A stretch of 10,260 nucleotides of DNA from an uncultured Fidelibacterota bacterium (lineage in GTDB: Bacteria > Marinisomatota > Marinisomatia > Marinisomatales > UBA1611), in contig CAJWPW010000020.1 of assembly GCA_913045415.1 (NCBI GenBank), positions 1-10,260 on the forward strand, given 5' to 3'. This document shows, piece by piece, positions 1 through 6,800 of this stretch (position 1 is the first letter of the stretch; each line of letters starts with the position of its first letter). A program made the translations under genes and the position numbers. The notes beneath the pieces were generated by a model that searched no databases, had not been told where the DNA came from, and was given only the letters and a program-made list of their open reading frames with translations.

Positions 1-450
1 GCTCCAGTGGAGGAAGATAGCAAAACAGAAGATGAAACTTCAACTGATGAATCTGCTGAAGAAACATCTGCAGAGGTTACGACCGAAGAATCATCTGAAG
101 TTGAACCTATAGAAGATGCGCCAACTGAAGAAGTTGAAGAAGCACCTGCTGAAGAAGAATCAACTGAAGAAAGTGCAGATGAGCCTGAAGTAGTAGAAGA
201 AACGAGTGAAGAAATGGCACCTGAAGAGAAATCCTCAGACGAAGACGAATCTACCGAAACTTCTAGTGATGAGACTACAGTGGATGAAGAAAGCAAAACA
301 GAAGATGAAACTTCCGCTGATGAATCTGCTGAAGAAACACATGAAGAAGAGTCAGTAGATGATTCAAGTGATGAAGCTCCGGTAGCTGAATCTGCTGATG
401 AAACATCCGATGAAGACCAAGATCAAAAGGCTACTTCAGAAGAAAAATAA
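1..450 (+). CDS. rpsP: Highly acidic protein C-terminus, probably the tail of ribosomal protein S16 (5' partial)
   Basis: The frame is open from base 1 to a TAA at 448-450, giving 149 residues; the true start lies upstream. About 68 of the 149 residues are Glu or Asp, against five Lys and no Arg. Gly, Leu, Phe, Tyr, Trp, Cys and Asn are absent; the rest is mainly Ser, Thr, Ala, Pro and Val. This is an intrinsically disordered polyanion with no catalytic motif. The identification is by context only: the following genes khpA-rimM-trmD-rplS are normally preceded by rpsP, and S16 proteins of the Bacteroidetes group often carry low-complexity C-terminal extensions. The S16 fold itself is not in the window. 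A GTG at 7 could be read as a start, but it has no ribosome binding site and the frame continues upstream, so I treat it as an internal Val codon. An internal duplication (19-66 and 292-339) suggests growth by repeat copying. It could instead be a separate acidic protein. Confidence 0.6.
   Translation, partial: APVEEDSKTEDETSTDESAEETSAEVTTEESSEVEPIEDAPTEEVEEAPAEEESTEESADEPEVVEETSEEMAPEEKSSDEDESTETSSDETTVDEESKTEDETSADESAEETHEEESVDDSSDEAPVAESADETSDEDQDQKATSEEK
19..66 (+). repeat. Direct repeat copy 1 within the acidic tail
   Basis: This 48-bp segment recurs at 292-339 with 46 of 48 bases identical and a shift of 273 bp (91 codons), so the frame is kept. It encodes SKTEDETSTDESAEET; the second copy has Ala for the second Thr. 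Near-identity at the nucleotide level, including synonymous positions, points to a fairly recent in-frame duplication rather than convergence of low-complexity sequence. Confidence 0.8.
292..339 (+). repeat. Direct repeat copy 2 within the acidic tail
   Basis: This is the second copy of the 48-bp unit found at 19-66. The only differences are the two adjacent bases at 315-316 compared with 42-43, giving TCC GCT instead of TCA ACT. The 225 bp between the copies are also acidic-coding but not an obvious third copy. Confidence 0.8.
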
Positions 451-482
451 GAAATTCCCATAATTATTAATCATTAACAATA

Positions 483-490
483 CGGAGGAC
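483..490 (+). promoter_or_regulatory. Shine-Dalgarno site of khpA
   Basis: CGGAGGAC contains a near-perfect GGAGG five bases before the ATG at 494. It fixes the khpA start and shows that this organism uses canonical SD signals. The 43-bp gap before khpA is otherwise AT-rich, with no clear hairpin or promoter. Confidence 0.8.
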
Positions 491-493
491 ACT

Positions 494-727
494 ATGTTAG
501 AGTTCATTGAACAGGCGATAAAACTGCTGGTTGATAAACCAGATGAGGTTAATATTGAGGTGGTTGAAACTGAACAGCGGCTCATTTACGAATTAACCGT
601 TGGCGATGGTGATTATGGAAAAGTGATAGGTAAGGGCGGGCGTAATATATCCGCACTTCGAACACTGGTTTTTGCGATCAATGCCAAGGAAGGTGGTAAA
701 AGAGCTCGATTGGATGTGATTGACTAG
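494..727 (+). CDS. khpA: KH-domain RNA-binding protein KhpA
   Basis: This is a 77-residue single type II KH domain, the usual length of the KhpA/YlqC family. The diagnostic GxxG nucleic-acid-binding loop is GKGG at residues 46-49, within GKVIGKGGR, followed by the helix NISALRTLVF. In other bacteria KhpA is a cytoplasmic RNA chaperone that pairs with KhpB/Jag and affects cell division, envelope synthesis and small-RNA function; the role here is inferred from the family. The position between the rpsP slot and rimM is the conserved one. The start is supported by the GGAGG at 484-488. The stop codon TAG (725-727) directly abuts the rimM ATG. Confidence 0.93.
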   Translation: MLEFIEQAIKLLVDKPDEVNIEVVETEQRLIYELTVGDGDYGKVIGKGGRNISALRTLVFAINAKEGGKRARLDVID

Positions 728-1231
728 ATGAAAAACCTTGTCCACCCCATTGCAACCATAACTACAACTTCCGGACTTACTGGAGATGTACGGTTACGAC
801 CTTTATCCCGATATTTCGATGACTATATCCAAGACAAAAAACTCATGTTGGGATTTTCACCTGATACTTCTGAAGATCTTCGTCTTGAGATTGTGACAGG
901 AATGGGAAAAAAGAGACGGTTTAAATTCGAAGGTGTTGATACGGTCTCCGATGCAGAGAAAATTGTGGGTCAAACCATTTTTATCGAAGCATCGAGAGAA
1001 GACCAAATTAACATGATCGGAAAAGATTTGTTGGGATATGAGGTCTTTGCAGAATCGGGGGATCTTGTTGGCATCCTGAAAGATGTAATGTGGCTACCCC
1101 ACAGTGATGTTTATGTGATCACAAATGGAGGAAAGGAATTTTTAATTCCTGTGATCCCGGAAGTGGTTAAAGGTATTAATCATGAACAAGGTGTAATTGT
1201 GATCTCTCCTATGGAAGGTTTACTGGATTGA
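728..1231 (+). CDS. rimM: Ribosome maturation factor RimM
   Basis: The 167-residue protein has the two RimM domains. The N-terminal RimM beta-barrel covers about residues 5-90, with the conserved opening strand and turn at IATITTTSGLTGDVRLRPLS. The PRC-barrel covers about 97-167, with IGKDLLGYEV, the EFLIPVIPEVV strand and a terminal GLLD that matches the family ending. RimM binds ribosomal protein S19 and assists assembly of the 30S head and 16S rRNA processing. The start ATG lies immediately after the khpA stop with no spacer and no clear Shine-Dalgarno of its own, so translation is probably coupled to khpA. The TGA stop overlaps the trmD start. The N-terminus is short: most RimM proteins have a few more residues before the first strand. 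Confidence 0.95.
   Translation: MKNLVHPIATITTTSGLTGDVRLRPLSRYFDDYIQDKKLMLGFSPDTSEDLRLEIVTGMGKKRRFKFEGVDTVSDAEKIVGQTIFIEASREDQINMIGKDLLGYEVFAESGDLVGILKDVMWLPHSDVYVITNGGKEFLIPVIPEVVKGINHEQGVIVISPMEGLLD
1213..1218 (+). promoter_or_regulatory. Shine-Dalgarno-like site for the TTG start of trmD
   Basis: GGAAGG lies inside the 3' end of rimM, nine bases before the TTG at 1228. It supports this non-ATG start. No ATG in the trmD frame gives the conserved N-terminal strand. Confidence 0.55.
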
Positions 1232-1953
1232 TCCAAATTTCTGTCATAACGCCGGTTCCGGATGTTATTGACACCCTGATCCAGAACAGTATTCTTCGGA
1301 AAGCTGTGGAGAAAAATGTGGTTGAATTCCATATTGTAAATCTCCGAGATTTTGGGAAAGGGAGTTATCGGCAGATTGATGATACACCTTTTGGCGGTGG
1401 AAGTGGAATGGTTTTAATGGCAGAGCCACTTTTTAAGGCGATAGATCATGCCATGGATTTGGTTGGTGGGCCTGATAATGTGCGGGTAATTTATCCGTCG
1501 CCCCAGGGAAAAACCTGGAATCAGGATATAGCTGAAGAAACCAGCCAACAAGAAAAGCTTATTGTTATTTGTGGACATTACAAGGGAATAGATGAACGTG
1601 TCATGGAAAAATATGTGACGCATGAGTATTCTCTGGGTGATTTTGTCATGACCGGTGGTGAGATTCCTGCCATGGTGATGTTGGACAGTACAGTCCGGCT
1701 CATCCCAGGAACGCTCAATAATCTGGATTCGGCATTAACGGATTCTTTTTCGCAGGATCTGTTAGACCATCCACATTATACCCATCCACGTGAGATCGAT
1801 GGAATGGAAGTTCCGGAGGTATTATTGGGCGGTTATCATGCAAAAATTGAAGCTTGGAGGCAGGAACAAAAAGAGAAACGGACTCAAGAAAAGAAACCGG
1901 ATCTCTGGAAAAAATTTGAAAAATTGAAAGAATCGGAGATAAATCATGCATAA
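1228..1953 (+). CDS. trmD: tRNA (guanine-37-N1)-methyltransferase TrmD
   Basis: TrmD uses S-adenosylmethionine to methylate G37 of tRNAs and prevents +1 frameshifting. The 241-residue product is near the usual 230-255. Visible signatures are the N-terminal strand [24 protein letters not shown] at 51-61, YPSPQG at 89-94, the SAM-binding trefoil-knot segment [14 protein letters not shown] at 135-148, Arg157 and Asp172 (equivalent to the catalytic Arg154 and Asp169 of E. coli TrmD), and [17 protein letters not shown] near the C-terminus. The motif that reads CGRYEGIDE in E. coli is CGHYKGIDE here, a form I associate with Bacteroidetes TrmD. The start is TTG, overlapping the rimM stop (TTGA). This fits the family N-terminus and implies coupled translation. 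The end overlaps rplS by 8 bp. Confidence 0.96.
   Translation: MIQISVITPVPDVIDTLIQNSILRKAVEKNVVEFHIVNLRDFGKGSYRQIDDTPFGGGSGMVLMAEPLFKAIDHAMDLVGGPDNVRVIYPSPQGKTWNQDIAEETSQQEKLIVICGHYKGIDERVMEKYVTHEYSLGDFVMTGGEIPAMVMLDSTVRLIPGTLNNLDSALTDSFSQDLLDHPHYTHPREIDGMEVPEVLLGGYHAKIEAWRQEQKEKRTQEKKPDLWKKFEKLKESEINHA
1935..1938 (+). promoter_or_regulatory. Shine-Dalgarno site of rplS inside trmD
   Basis: GGAG lies seven bases before the rplS ATG at 1946 and within the last codons of trmD, so L19 can be initiated independently of the trmD stop at 1951-1953. Confidence 0.6.
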
Positions 1954-2293
1954 AGTAGTAGAAGCAACAAAAGAATTTTTGAAATCGGATATTCCTGACT
2001 TTAGGCCAGGAGATACGGTTGCAGTTGACGTACGTGTCCGTGAAGGGAGTAAAGAACGGGTTCAGCGCTATGAAGGTGTTGTGATTGCACGCCATGGCGG
2101 AACAAGCCTAGATGCAACATTCACAGTACGGAAAGTGGCGAATGGATTTGGGGTTGAAAGGATCTTCCCGCTCCATTCACCCATGCTTGCTTCCATTGAT
2201 GTGAAGCGTCGTGGAAAAGTTCGTCGAGCAAAACTGAACTATTTGAAAAATATCATAGGCTCAAAAGCAGCCCGTATCGAAGAAAAACGGTAG
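1946..2293 (+). CDS. rplS: 50S ribosomal protein L19
   Basis: This is a 115-residue protein of standard bacterial L19 length. It carries the family's conserved core: [33 protein letters not shown] split across about residues 19-51, [11 protein letters not shown] at 69-79, and the basic [14 protein letters not shown] stretch near the C-terminus. L19 sits at the 30S-50S interface of the ribosome. The 8-bp overlap with trmD and the internal GGAG suggest coupled but separately tunable expression, as is known for the trmD operon of E. coli. It is the last gene before a strong terminator, which closes the ribosomal operon. Confidence 0.97.
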   Translation: MHKVVEATKEFLKSDIPDFRPGDTVAVDVRVREGSKERVQRYEGVVIARHGGTSLDATFTVRKVANGFGVERIFPLHSPMLASIDVKRRGKVRRAKLNYLKNIIGSKAARIEEKR

Positions 2294-2313
2294 TTATTTT
2301 TTTAAAACAATTG

Positions 2314-2353
2314 AAGCCCCTCCGGAAGCGAATGTTTGCGGCAGGGGCTTTTT
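2314..2353 (+). terminator. Rho-independent terminator after rplS
   Basis: AAGCCCCT (2314-2321) pairs perfectly with AGGGGCTT (2343-2350). CC (2322-2323) can extend the stem to GG (2340-2341) around a bulged C. The T run 2349-2353 follows. The enclosed segment has a weaker internal GCGAA/TTTGC pairing. It starts 20 bp after the rplS stop and ends the rpsP-rplS transcript. The 3' arm is also the only purine-rich candidate ribosome binding site for the following transporter gene. Confidence 0.85.
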
Positions 2354-2356
2354 GCT

Positions 2357-3529
2357 ATGAATAAAGAGAATAAAATAGTCATGGGTGTTACAGCCTTTTC
2401 TCACTTGGCTGTACATGCGCAAATGATGGTCTTTCCAACATTGATGCTTTTATTTCACCATGAATTTGATTTAGGGTTGGATACATTGGGCATAATGGCT
2501 TCGGCGGGTGCATTTATGTTTGGTGCAGGGGCTATTCCAGCAGGAATTCTGGAAGCAAAACTGGGAGGAAGAGTCTTGCTATTGATTTATCAGGTTGGAT
2601 CAATAATTGGTGGATTGGGTCTGATCCTTGCAAAGACCCCAGTTCAAATGACAATTGGATTAGGTATTTTAGGGTTAGCATCCAGTATTTACCATCCGGC
2701 AGGACTCACTATACTTTCCCGTCGTTTGAAGAATTTAAGCAAAGGTATGGCAATCCATGGTGTGGCCGGATCCTTAGGATTGGCTCTAGGCCCTTTATTT
2801 GCTGGAGTAGCAGCTGAATTTGGGAGTTGGCGGGTATCTTATCTGATTTGGATCATTTTACAGGGTATTCTGGTTTTTGTGACTTTTTTCATGATTAAAA
2901 GACGTAATAAACCTATTGAGAATGAAACAAAAAAGGAAATATTTGAAATAAAAGATAAGCGATCAATTGTCCTCTATTATGTTATGTCGACGGCTTTGGG
3001 CTTCTCTTTTGGCGGATTCACCACCTATATGCCCTCATTATTTGGATCCCAAACCACGGGTATTTTTGCGTTTTTGCCTGAAACGTTGAAAGCAGGATTT
3101 TTCACAACATTGGTGTTTACGTCAGGTATTTTAGGACAAACCATTGGTGGATACGTTGGAGATCGATATAGCAGATCTTTCCTTTTATTTTGGATCGTTA
3201 TTTTAAATATGCCTTTTTTATTGTTAATGGGATTCACCAGTGGATGGAGTTTGCTCATTTCCAGTATTTTGTTAGGGATAGTACATTTCTTAAATCAACC
3301 CGTCGCGAATGCATTGTTAGCGGAATTGACTCCCAGTTCACATCGTGGGATAGGATACGGTATTTCATTCTTTTTGAGTTTCGGGATTGGCGGTATTGCA
3401 CCGGCTGTTTGTGGATGGATTACCAATCAATATTCGATTGAAATGGTATTCCCCTTTATGGCGATTAGTTTAATTCCTGCTGTTATTGCCGGATGGTTCT
3501 TAATGAAGCGAAAAAATCAAACTCCTTGA
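2357..3529 (+). CDS. Major facilitator superfamily transporter
   Basis: The 390-residue protein is almost entirely hydrophobic, with a polar cytoplasmic loop at about 181-203 (KRRNKPIENE and following) dividing it into two six-helix halves, as in 12-TM MFS carriers. The segments YHPAGLTILSRR (112-123) and HGVAGSLGLALGPLFAG (134-150), and GGYVGDRYSR (264-273; the MFS loop motif of the second half), resemble the fosmidomycin-resistance/DHA1-type drug efflux branch. The substrate cannot be read from sequence. I chose the ATG at 2357 over an in-frame TTG at 2336 because the latter lies inside the terminator hairpin. AGGGG (2343-2347) is the only plausible SD; an internal ATG at 2381 is an alternative. 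The gene is followed 38 bp later by selA with no terminator, so cotranscription is possible. A role in selenium metabolism is not supported by the protein itself. Confidence 0.85.
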   Translation: MNKENKIVMGVTAFSHLAVHAQMMVFPTLMLLFHHEFDLGLDTLGIMASAGAFMFGAGAIPAGILEAKLGGRVLLLIYQVGSIIGGLGLILAKTPVQMTIGLGILGLASSIYHPAGLTILSRRLKNLSKGMAIHGVAGSLGLALGPLFAGVAAEFGSWRVSYLIWIILQGILVFVTFFMIKRRNKPIENETKKEIFEIKDKRSIVLYYVMSTALGFSFGGFTTYMPSLFGSQTTGIFAFLPETLKAGFFTTLVFTSGILGQTIGGYVGDRYSRSFLLFWIVILNMPFLLLMGFTSGWSLLISSILLGIVHFLNQPVANALLAELTPSSHRGIGYGISFFLSFGIGGIAPAVCGWITNQYSIEMVFPFMAISLIPAVIAGWFLMKRKNQTP

Positions 3530-3567
3530 ACTGAAGGCTGATTCGTTAGAACTTCTTGCCCCTTATT

Positions 3568-4932
3568 ATGAAAACCACCCTGAAAGACTGCCCATCCGTA
3601 CATCAAGTATTACTTGAACTGAATGGAAATATATTACTTCATCAAGATTATATAAAATATATTATAAATTCAGAATTAACAAAGATTAGGGCAAATATTA
3701 GGAAAGGGAAATTATCCAAAACTAAGGGGGAGTTATTAAGCCATATTGCATCCCAAGTATTATTACAATCTGCTCCCAAACTGGTCAATATAATTAATGG
3801 TACTGGGATTGTACTCCATACTGGATTTGGCCGAGCACCTTTTCGCGGTAAACAATTAAAAGATTTGGCGGATCGCTTGGATGGTTATGCCAATCTTGAA
3901 TTTGATCTAGAATCCGGCAATCGCGGTGATCGGCAAACTTTGATCCATGAGCAATTGAGTTCAATGTGTGGTGCAGAAGCTGGTATGGTGGTGAACAATA
4001 ATGCCGCTGCTGTATTCCTAGCTTTGAACGAAATGGCAGAGGGTGGAGAAGTAATCTGTTCCCGTGGACAAATGGTGGAAATAGGTGGCTCTTTCAGGAT
4101 TCCTGATATAATTGAAAAAAGTGGTGCAATCCTGAAAGAAGTAGGAACCACGAATCGTACCCATTTAAAAGATTACGAAAAAGCCATTTCCAATAAAACG
4201 AAATTGATCCTATGGGTTCATACCAGCAATTATGTAGTAAAAGGGTTTACCAAAGAGGTCTCTTTGTCTGATCTAGTCAATTTTGGTAAGAAACATAAGA
4301 TACCCGTCATGGCGGATCTTGGAAGCGGTGCTCTGCTTGATATGAATCTGTTGGGTCTGGCGGACGAAATTCCAGTAAAATCCATTGTAAATAGCGGGCC
4401 AGATATTATCTCATTCTCAGGAGATAAACTCCTAGGTGGACCGCAATCCGGTCTCATGGTGGGCCGCAAGAAATGGGTCAATGCCTGTAAGAAAAATCCA
4501 TTATATCGTGTTTTAAGATGTGATAAGGTAACCATCGGACTTTTAGAAGAAACGTTGCGGTCTTATCGATCCCAATCATTCTCGAAAGATAATCTCTCTC
4601 TCACCATGCTAACCACATCGCGAAAGGTATTAAAAACCCGTGGAAAAAAGGTTTTGGATTCGTTGCAGAAAAAAACAATTAAAGATTTGGGAATTTCACT
4701 GATGGACTCTGAAGTAGAAGCGGGGAGTGGTTCTTTACCGGATGATAAGATTGAAAGTGCATCCTTAAGTTTCTCACCCAAAAATGGGAAGGTCAAAGAT
4801 CTTGCCAAGGCATTTCGTTGTGGATCTATCCCTGTTGTTGGATATATCCAAAAAAATACATTTTATATTGATCTGAAAGCTGTTTTGCCCAATCAAATAA
4901 AACGGCTCTCAACTTCGATTCAGGAGATTTAG
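3568..4932 (+). CDS. selA: L-seryl-tRNA(Sec) selenium transferase (selenocysteine synthase)
   Basis: SelA is a PLP enzyme, decameric in characterised bacteria, that converts Ser-tRNA(Sec) to Sec-tRNA(Sec) with selenophosphate. The 454-residue product is close to the 463 of E. coli. Conserved blocks (numbered from the ATG) are the N-terminal tRNA-binding domain at 1-70, INGTGIVLHTGFGRAP at 76-91, NNNAAAVFLAL at 143-153, EIGGSFRIPDI at 171-181, EVGTTNRTHLKDY at 191-203, ADLGSGAL at 249-256, and FSGDKLLGGPQSG at 283-295. Lys287 is the expected PLP-binding lysine (equivalent to E. coli Lys295). An in-frame TTG at 3556 would add four residues. Neither start has a clear SD; ATG is preferred. The stop lies 2 bp before selB, the common selAB arrangement. 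Confidence 0.96.
   Translation: MKTTLKDCPSVHQVLLELNGNILLHQDYIKYIINSELTKIRANIRKGKLSKTKGELLSHIASQVLLQSAPKLVNIINGTGIVLHTGFGRAPFRGKQLKDLADRLDGYANLEFDLESGNRGDRQTLIHEQLSSMCGAEAGMVVNNNAAAVFLALNEMAEGGEVICSRGQMVEIGGSFRIPDIIEKSGAILKEVGTTNRTHLKDYEKAISNKTKLILWVHTSNYVVKGFTKEVSLSDLVNFGKKHKIPVMADLGSGALLDMNLLGLADEIPVKSIVNSGPDIISFSGDKLLGGPQSGLMVGRKKWVNACKKNPLYRVLRCDKVTIGLLEETLRSYRSQSFSKDNLSLTMLTTSRKVLKTRGKKVLDSLQKKTIKDLGISLMDSEVEAGSGSLPDDKIESASLSFSPKNGKVKDLAKAFRCGSIPVVGYIQKNTFYIDLKAVLPNQIKRLSTSIQEI
4921..4926 (+). promoter_or_regulatory. Shine-Dalgarno site of selB
   Basis: CAGGAG within the last selA codons lies eight bases before the selB ATG at 4935. It supports that start and tight selA-selB coupling. 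Confidence 0.7.
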
Positions 4933-4934
4933 CC

Positions 4935-6800
4935 ATGGCACAGGTTGTGTTGGGGACGGCCGGTCATATAGACCATGGTAAAACTTCTCTGGTTAAAGCT
5001 TTAACCGGGACCAATACCGACAGACTTGCCGAAGAAAAAAAACGGGGAATGACCATTGATCTTGGTTTTGCATATCTTACTGAAAATATCACTATTATTG
5101 ATGTTCCCGGCCACGAAAAATTTATCCGAAATATGGCTGCTGGTGCCGCAAATATCCATTTTGGGTTGTTGGTGATTGCTGCTGATGATGGTGTGATGCC
5201 ACAAACCCGTGAGCACCTGAATATCCTCACACTTCTTGGCGTGAATAAAGGAATTGTTGCCCTGACCAAAACTGATCTGGTGAATGATAGTGAATGGCTG
5301 GATCTGGTTGAATTGGATATTTCTGAATTATTGGATGACATTGGTTTTGATTCTATCTCTATTCACCGAATTAATAATTTAAATGGAGATGGGGTTGAAG
5401 GTCTGAAATCTGATATTTTATCCTTGGCTGAAAATTATCAATCAAGGTCTTCTTCTTTGCAATTTCGACTAAATGTGGATCGCGTTTTTTCAAAAACTGG
5501 ATTTGGTACAGTTGTAACCGGTACGGTCCAGAATGGTTCTGCCCAGAATGGAGATGATATTGAGATTCTACCATCAGGTATTAAGACTAAAATTCGTGGT
5601 ATCCAAACCCATGGCGGTGCAACCGAAACCGTTTTAACAGGAGATCGTGCTGCGCTGAACCTTGCCCATGTAAAATCGTCAGATCTAACCCGTGGGACCG
5701 TTCTTGCTACCCCAGATTGTTTGCAGTTATCCAACCGAATCCTTGCGAATATTTCTATGACGAATTCAACAGATTGGATTATTAAGAATAAACAGCGGTT
5801 ACGTTTCCATATGGGAACGTCGGAGATCCTTGGGCGAGTTTCTGGGAAAAAATTAGAAAAAGGTCAATCCGGGAATGTTATCATTGATCTTGAATCGCCT
5901 GTTGCTGTAGCTATGGATGACCGGTTTGTAGTTCGATCTTATTCTCCCATGGATACGATTGCAGGAGGATTGGTGATAGATCCTAAACCACTTGGAAAAT
6001 GGTCAGTATTGCGGCATCGCACCGATAGTCTTCCCATCGATCCGAAGGAACGGTTTGGTTATTTGATCGATGAAGATTGGAAAACACCCAAATCGAGAGA
6101 AAAATGGCAGATGTTATTTTTTATTTCTAAAGAAATTTTACAAAGTTGGATGGTTGAAATACATGTAATCGAATCCAAGAGTGGAATTCTATACTCTGAG
6201 TCCGGATTGGAAAAGGGAAAGAAAGATTTAAAATCCTATTTTGATGATACTTATGAAAAGAATCCATTCCGATCTGTCCTGAGCTCCGATGGAATATTAA
6301 ACCAACTTAAATGGTCGGAAGACTGGTTTGAGATTGTCACGAAAATCCTATTAGAAAATGGCGTTATTTCAGAAGAAAAAGGTGGTTTCTCTCTTGCAGG
6401 TTATAAGCCTGAGTTTTCTCAAAAGGATTTGGAAGAATTGGGGAAAATTGAATCCATCTTAACTCAATCCGGATTTGAGCCGATTCTACTCAAAGAGATC
6501 ACAGAAGCGTCCGGATTCAAGCCCAAACGGGTGGGGGATCTGATTCACTTGTTATTTGCCCAGGGAAAGGTGGAAAATCTCGGAAATAACTTTTGGCTAA
6601 ACCGTTTCAATCTTGATAATGTTATTCATGATATTCATGAATTTTTCAAGTCGAAGGAGCAATTGGCTGTGGCGGATTTTAAAGAAATAACAGGACTCTC
6701 ACGTAAAACGGCGATTCCGCTGTTGGAATATCTCGATAAGAAACATTTTACTATTCGACATGAAAATGTGCGCTTGAAAGGAAATTCTTTGAATGGGTAA
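4935..6800 (+). CDS. selB: Selenocysteine-specific translation elongation factor SelB
   Basis: SelB is an EF-Tu-like GTPase that brings Sec-tRNA(Sec) to UGA codons marked by a SECIS hairpin. The 621 residues match the usual length (614 in E. coli). The G domain shows G1 GHIDHGKT (10-17), switch I RGMTIDLGFAY (37-47), G3 DVPGH (56-60) and G4 TKTD (111-114). EF-Tu-like beta-barrel domains follow, with RVFSKTGFGTVVTGTV at about 183-198. The C-terminal winged-helix part that reads the SECIS element ends in a well conserved block, DFKEITGLSRKTAIPLLEYL, near residues 580-599. Both the catalytic and the mRNA-binding halves are thus complete, so the Sec system is probably functional. The gene follows selA by 2 bp, and its TAA overlaps the mutS start by 8 bp. 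Confidence 0.96.
   Translation: MAQVVLGTAGHIDHGKTSLVKALTGTNTDRLAEEKKRGMTIDLGFAYLTENITIIDVPGHEKFIRNMAAGAANIHFGLLVIAADDGVMPQTREHLNILTLLGVNKGIVALTKTDLVNDSEWLDLVELDISELLDDIGFDSISIHRINNLNGDGVEGLKSDILSLAENYQSRSSSLQFRLNVDRVFSKTGFGTVVTGTVQNGSAQNGDDIEILPSGIKTKIRGIQTHGGATETVLTGDRAALNLAHVKSSDLTRGTVLATPDCLQLSNRILANISMTNSTDWIIKNKQRLRFHMGTSEILGRVSGKKLEKGQSGNVIIDLESPVAVAMDDRFVVRSYSPMDTIAGGLVIDPKPLGKWSVLRHRTDSLPIDPKERFGYLIDEDWKTPKSREKWQMLFFISKEILQSWMVEIHVIESKSGILYSESGLEKGKKDLKSYFDDTYEKNPFRSVLSSDGILNQLKWSEDWFEIVTKILLENGVISEEKGGFSLAGYKPEFSQKDLEELGKIESILTQSGFEPILLKEITEASGFKPKRVGDLIHLLFAQGKVENLGNNFWLNRFNLDNVIHDIHEFFKSKEQLAVADFKEITGLSRKTAIPLLEYLDKKHFTIRHENVRLKGNSLNG
6777..6782 (+). promoter_or_regulatory. Shine-Dalgarno site of mutS inside selB
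   Basis: AAAGGA lies ten bases before the mutS ATG at 6793, within the last selB codons. It supports the overlapping start rather than a later Met. Confidence 0.55.

Noticed and set aside
7..9. GTG as start of a free-standing 147-residue acidic protein
   Set aside because: The frame stays open to base 1, there is no ribosome binding site in the visible sequence, and operon context favours a longer upstream gene.
451..493. Promoter or terminator between the acidic gene and khpA
   Set aside because: The gap is AT-rich but contains no GC-rich stem or clear -35/-10 pair; only the Shine-Dalgarno is convincing.
1414..2095. Minus-strand open frames opposite trmD and rplS
   Set aside because: They lie wholly opposite strongly conserved genes and show no recognisable domain or ribosome binding site.
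3190..3441. Plus-strand 83-residue open frame inside the MFS gene
   Set aside because: It is out of frame with a clear 12-TM transporter and has no supporting signal.
3530..3567. Possible tRNA-Sec gene or regulatory RNA before selA
   Set aside because: The 38-bp gap is too short for a tRNA and shows no clear hairpin or riboswitch.
3885..5734. Several minus-strand open frames opposite selA and selB
   Set aside because: These are shadows of conserved coding sequence; their translations show no family motif.
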